Of a DNA stretch of 64,000 nt, positions 59,072-64,000 are shown piece after piece. Both the position numbers and the translations under genes were made by a program. Position 1 is the stretch's first letter, and every line of letters begins with the position of its first letter. Location: the NCBI RefSeq assembly GCF_000003815.2, contig NC_049992.1:11360753-11424752 (forward strand), written 5' to 3'. Under the pieces are notes generated by a model. The model saw nothing but the letters and a program-made list of their open reading frames with translations, had not been told where the DNA came from and did not search any database. The DNA comes from Branchiostoma floridae. Taxonomy: Eukaryota; Chordata; Leptocardii; Amphioxiformes; Branchiostomatidae.

Positions 59072-59794
59072 GTGAGTATAATGTTAAACGTTGTTGCTGC
59101 TGTGTTGGTTGGTTCCCGTTTTGGTATGAGTAGTCGCTGTTCAAGTCACAGTTGTTGTTGTGTAATTGACGTTGCTACTATTGTTGTTCTTGTTGTAAAC
59201 ATCGCCAATAAACCTATCTTATCCACCTAGTCAACCATATTTAACACTTGACTCACCTCACCTCAGTAATCTAATCATACTAGTCACCGTCCTTAGGTGA
59301 TATAAAGTATCGTGGTTTGAATAAACGTCAGTTAAAAACATGTACTAGTCGCTTCATGTCGCCCGACAATTGGAATGATAATTAGTCTTTCTGAAAACTA
59401 CTGACCCGATTCAGACTTCTAAAGCTGACTTATCTTAACTTCTGAATGGGGGCTTAAAGTTCCATTGTTAGTCAATGAATCTAAACCCACTCATTGGAAA
59501 CATCACCGAAAACCAACGAGATATGTCACACAGAATGATATAGAACCATGCTTGCATACATTTTACGAATACTTGCATAGGTAAAACAGTAGCTTGGTAA
59601 ACATGGAACGGGTCGGTACAAAAGATAACTGATCCCAATGGTAGATAACGCTTACAGAAAATGTGTGAAATAGTGCCCAAGGGGGCTGAAGCTGACCTAT
59701 ATTGGATGTATACCCTAGACACCGCGTACCAACGTTTCAAGGACTGCTGATGCAGAAAATAGTAGTGGATGATAATAATGATTAATTAATGAAT

Positions 59795-59935
59795 GCACAC
59801 ACACACACATGCGCACACACACACACACACGCACACACACGCACACACACGCACACACACACAGACACAGACACACAGACACACAGATACAGACAGACAC
59901 AGACAGACACAGACACAGACACACACACACACACA

Positions 59936-60003
<68 letters not shown>
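59795..60003 (+). repeat. CA/CAGA microsatellite, about 209 bp
   Basis: CA units with CG variants, a central CAGACA block and a pure CA end. It lies about 280 bp upstream of the MGN exon at 60275. Confidence 0.95.
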
Positions 60004-60005
<2 letters not shown>

Positions 60006-60283
60006 AAAAGTTTTCACATTGAAATGTGTGAACAGGTAGTCAACAATTTCCCACTCGTTCTGTGACGGAATTCTAAAATTCCATTATGTATACACGCACC
60101 TTGACCAGAATACAATGTAACACTGCAAAGAATGAGAAAGGAACTGGGGATTTTGCTTACACCACGCTGCGTAAAACACTACTTTTAAGTTAAGTCTGTT
60201 AACGCCTCACACTGCTGATCTACAATGTACCTTAATGTCATGTCGGTGACTGACTAGCCGTTTTATCTGTCCAGAATGTCATT

Positions 60284-63200
60284 ATGGGCAACAACCAAGC
60301 CGGGAAAGTGCAGCGTTCAAGAAACGGTAAGTGTTGGACCATTTTTCTCCAAAGACTCCGTGCTCATATATTGAAATGAAATGAACTTTATTGCACGACA
60401 GTTGTACATAGTCATATGTATCACGATTCAACCTAGCCTGATTAAATCTCACTTATAGCAGCCCAACAAACCTCCGCCGGGGAGGGGCCAGTTACAGGCC
60501 TGGACAGCGGAGTTTGTGTTACACAGACTACATTCAACCGATTCTGTTGGCTGAACATAAATCGAAAAGAAAGAAAAGGTCCCTATTAACGTATTAACCC
60601 AAATTTCTGATACCGGTGTTTTTGCATTATCTTTAAACTTAGTTAGGTTGGCCACACAAAGGTTCCTATGCATTGTCACGACCGTCTTGTGATTGAACAG
60701 TGCCATGATCATGACCTTTGACCATTTTCAGGTCCCCAGGGAAGGAAAAATGGATACCCTGGCCGGTCCAGAATTAGGCGTGCAAGATCGGATGTCGGGA
60801 GCAGGAGAAACTTGAGAGGTACGTCACTTACGGTCAAGGGAACGTTTCAGTAAACAATTTAGTAAACCTTCTTGGTGTTCTAAGTCTCTTTCGTCAGCAA
60901 TATTTGTGGGCCAGGTAAACAAGAAGATAAGGGGTGTATAACATTTAGCGGGGAGGTGCTTAGGTCCGGCCCAACAAATTCCTTAGTCAAAACTTTTTCC
61001 ATGACTTTTCCTTGCAAAGAAATCGTCTTAAGGAACATATGTAACTCCAGAGTGAAAGACATTCCATAGATTAAGTATTTGTTTGTTTGTTTGTTTTGCA
61101 TATCCGATAAACCGAAGCGTAACACACCAGATTTGTACTGAACAGTTCAAGCTGTATATCCGGACAGATTTATTTGATCCAATCACACCGGGAAGAACCC
61201 CTACTCTTGATGGTGGTGATAAATTTGGTTATCATTTCTTTCTACCTGTATCAACATGGATTATTTCTGAAATTTTGAAGTAATTTTCTTTTTTCCTTAT
61301 CTCACAGTTACCAAACTTAGTACCCAACAAACACTTTCCCAGAGAAATCTAAAAAATAAAGATGTCAGCAGACAAATTAAAGTAAGTGCCAAAGCCAGGG
61401 AGATTAAAACATTTTACAATAGTACTGAATACGTTGAAGGCGAAAATGGTGCCACAAAAAAGTACAAACTGCAAAATTCGCCAAATAAAAATGAAGATGG
61501 GATTCAAGACCTGGATTCAAGATCATCTACTTCCGCTGAAACCCCAGTCAATCTGGACAGTCAAGAAGAAGACGAAGACTGCTGGAGACATGGGTCCCGG
61601 AGACCCAGGGAATGTGTTACAGGATACGATGATTTAAAAGGTACGTCGCTGTGGAAAAGGTTGGATAAAAGTTCCAGTTAGTATTTTGATACGTTTGAAA
61701 TTTACAGTCTGTAACACATACGCTACATTTGCAGCCAATGTCGGTTGTTACATAACTACAGAATCATTTTTCTTGTACCCTATTTATTATAGACTATACT
61801 GACATTGCAGCTTGCAATATCCTCCCCCCAGAAACCACGATAGGCACATCCCGGCTTCGCAAATCTTATAAACTGAGACGTTCGAAATCCGATGTGAACG
61901 TCAGCTACAGAGGAAGAGGGAGGGGTAAGTTGACAACATGTTCAGTACTGATCATTTTTCTACGTATGCAGACAGACGAACCACTTTCTCTTCTGAGCTG
62001 AAATTGACATAATCCATGTTTCCATACAGGAGAGTTTTGGGATCCAAATGACGGTCATAGATCTTCACCATACAAGAAACATATACCGTCGGAAAAGAGA
62101 AGTCCATATTTGATGAAGCAGGATTTCCGAGAGCGAATGATTGAAGACGAAATGGACGCTTCACCCAGAAGTCCTGTTAAAGCAAGGAGGAAGAGTGAGT
62201 ACACCTGGTCCAAGGTCGTGCCTCCAAAAATGTCAAATAATCTGTATATTTCTATTCATACAATTCATCCGATATGCTTTTTAAAAAGGTTGCAATGAAA
62301 CAATTTACAGTGACAACTTAACATTCCAATAATACGTACCATTGTATATTTATGGCACTATGGCTGTCAAATTCTTTTCGGCAACTTCATATTTTGGATG
62401 TATGATTGATACTGTCTTCCAGGGCGGCCTGGCGATGGTCAAGTCTCTTCAACCTTAAGACGATCCTTGTCAGACGTAGACGTAAGTTACCGTGGCAACA
62501 GGAAAGGTGATTTTGTTTTTCCTACAGCTTTTGCTTTGTAGATGAAAACAATACCTTTGCGATTCTTGTTACCATTTGCAAGGATTCGTGTCTTTTGTAA
62601 CTAACATAGCTACTTCATTCTGAAATACATATGATATAGCACATGTTAGTATGATGGTGATCCAATTATAACCTACACAGGGCACACCAGCCCCCGACAC
62701 CGCCCTACCAGAAGGCCTATACCGGTGGACAATGATCCCAAGGACGCGATATTCAAAGATGCTGAAGCAGTGGAAACAGACGATCGGCGGAAGCACAATA
62801 GAACACGCGACCACAGAAGAAGATGTAAGTATCTTAATTTCATGATTATTATCAGCCAATATCAATAATGATAAATCTCTACTAGTATCTATGGTGTTGA
62901 AATGAAGTTGATACAAAACTAATATCATTTCAATCACATGCCTGTTCACCTGCAGTTGGTATGCCTTCCAATCTCCGTCGCTCCATGTCTGATGTTGATG
63001 TCAGCTACCACGCCACCAACAGAGGTATCTCACAAAGCTGTTACATATGCCTGCACGCCATCAATGATGCTTAACTCCAGCACTGTTCATGCCAGGTTAA
63101 AACCTTAAAAGTATCAGTACCTATAAGTTTTTCTCGAACTCTTGTCCTACCGGGAATTACAGGTTCTGCACTTCCTTCCGATTGACACAGATTTTCAGTA

Positions 63201-63721
63201 GATACCATTTTGGCCAAGGGTAAAGATCCGTCTGCACGCGGACAAAAAGAAAACCTAATAAAACAGACATCCCGAGAAAAAAGCTAAATAGCACGTCAAA
63301 ACTGACCGCATCCTAACCTTGGCATGCATGGAAAGTAATATAGATAGTCGCCATTTTTACTATGGTAGTCCTGAATAGAAGACATGACTTTTAATATTAT
63401 CTGTACGCACATGCTTCAACCAGATTCAATAGCTTCGCTGAAAAGATCCCATCACATAACCCGGTACTTCATTGTTGTCAGGTGACTATGGCACTTCCTT
63501 TTACGGCTTCATGTCTATAAAATAGCGTCTTTATACTTTATCTTCAGCTTACAATACCAGCCCTACCCGCCATGAACAGTTTCTATACAATGTTCCACCT
63601 GTCGAGTACGCAGAGGATTGCTCTGAGGGAAAGATATCCGATGAAAACCTTGTTATCTTGGGAAGCTTCAAGGCGGGAGAGGACACAGGAAGAAAAGGGA
63701 AAGACGGTCGAACACCAACAG
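60284..63721 (+). CDS. MGN-family multi-exon basic protein 4 with repeated RRSxSDV exons (partial, at least 410 aa), unrecognised
   Basis: Not recognised. Nine coding exons lie in the window: 60284-60326 (exon starts 60275), 60732-60818, 61308-61640, 61793-61924, 62030-62194, 62423-62506, 62681-62824, 62956-63024 and 63548-63721. All are phase 1 at both ends. The next exon may begin at 63997 (TTTCTTTAG acceptor), so the gene runs off the window. MGNNQAGKVQRSRN fits the N-myristoylation pattern. Short exons repeat one motif: RRARSDVGSRR (about residue 30), LRRSKSDVNVSYRGRGR (182), LRRSLSDVDVSYRGNRK (265) and LRRSMSDVDVSYHATNR (336). They alternate with longer, charged, low-complexity exons. 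Residues near 390-410 (ILGSFKAGEDTGRKGKDG) match the gene at 52249. No signal peptide, membrane helix or known domain is seen. Donors at 63722 (GTTAAA) and 62507 (GTGATT) are weak. An alternative first coding exon may exist at 58945-59071. Confidence 0.68.
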
Positions 63722-64000
63722 GTTAAAGATATAAGTTGTATTACTCTTATTTGTTAGGATAGTTGATAGTTTTAATGTTAGAATAGCACAGCCTTCATTG
63801 TTTTAAAGCTTAGTACATCTTCGAACAGTTCAGAACTTGGAGCACTGGTGATAGTTCAGATGAAGAGATGGCAGTTTCGGTACACATTTTTCAAAGTCAA
63901 AATTTCTCTCTCCTCTTGGCTTTTAAAACAAAGCATGTAACATATCCTTAAGTTCTTCATTCTATGATTATCATCAGTATCAAAATGTTTCTTTAGAACC

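Noticed and set aside
59782-60065. Several open frames coding Thr-His, Cys-Val or related repeats
   Set aside because: They are translations of the CA microsatellite; the same holds for 38978-39341.
61308-61381. Shorter form of the third exon of the 60284 gene using an internal gtaagt at 61382
   Set aside because: It would end in phase 0 and break the frame with the next phase-1 exon; the full exon to 61640 stays open and ends in phase 1.

Overview
The window looks like intron-rich nuclear DNA of an invertebrate deuterostome, most likely a lancelet (Branchiostoma). This is inferred from the gene types, the short exons with GT-AG introns, and a dense load of small hairpin transposons (MITEs). 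No bacterial operon, rRNA, tRNA, CRISPR array or virus-like element was seen. One run of 100 N at 10106-10205 is an assembly gap.

The gene-bearing core (24.9-37.7 kb) holds three recognisable host genes. Two are complete sialyltransferase genes of the ST8Sia (alpha-2,8) type on the + strand (24993-27370 and 35209-37708). They share four exons and three phase-2 introns, so they are paralogs. Between them, on the - strand, lies a complete seven-exon CRAL-TRIO lipid-transfer gene (28374-32585) of the alpha-tocopherol-transfer-protein/clavesin type. The second sialyltransferase ends early at a run of six G. One base fewer would give the family's usual Cys-containing C-terminus, so this is an assembly error, a polymorphism or a recent frameshift.

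On both sides of this core lies a set of four small genes that I do not recognise. Two are on the - strand (12274-14087, 95 aa; 20917-22307, 125 aa). Two are on the + strand (52249-54318, 194 aa; 60284-63721 and beyond, at least 410 aa). All four start with Met-Gly-Asn followed by a match to the N-myristoylation pattern. All have only phase-1 introns, and all encode basic, Ser/Arg/Lys-rich proteins without a signal peptide or membrane segment. The last one repeats an exon coding for Arg-Arg-Ser-x-Ser-Asp-Val-x-Val-Ser-Tyr, alternating with longer linker exons. This paralog cluster is the best candidate here for an undescribed system. A role as lipid-anchored, electrostatically membrane-bound phosphoproteins is inference.

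The remaining sequence is mostly non-coding. It holds candidate promoters (a TCACGTGA + CCAAT + TATA set at 44.03-44.10 kb followed by a likely non-coding first exon; TCTCGCGAGA palindromes at 1.34 and 33.62 kb), several MITE families (three insertions with clear 9-bp target duplications), a five-copy MITE family including an inverted pair, a double-hairpin element in a CRAL-TRIO intron, short dispersed repeats, tandem repeats and two long CA tracts.
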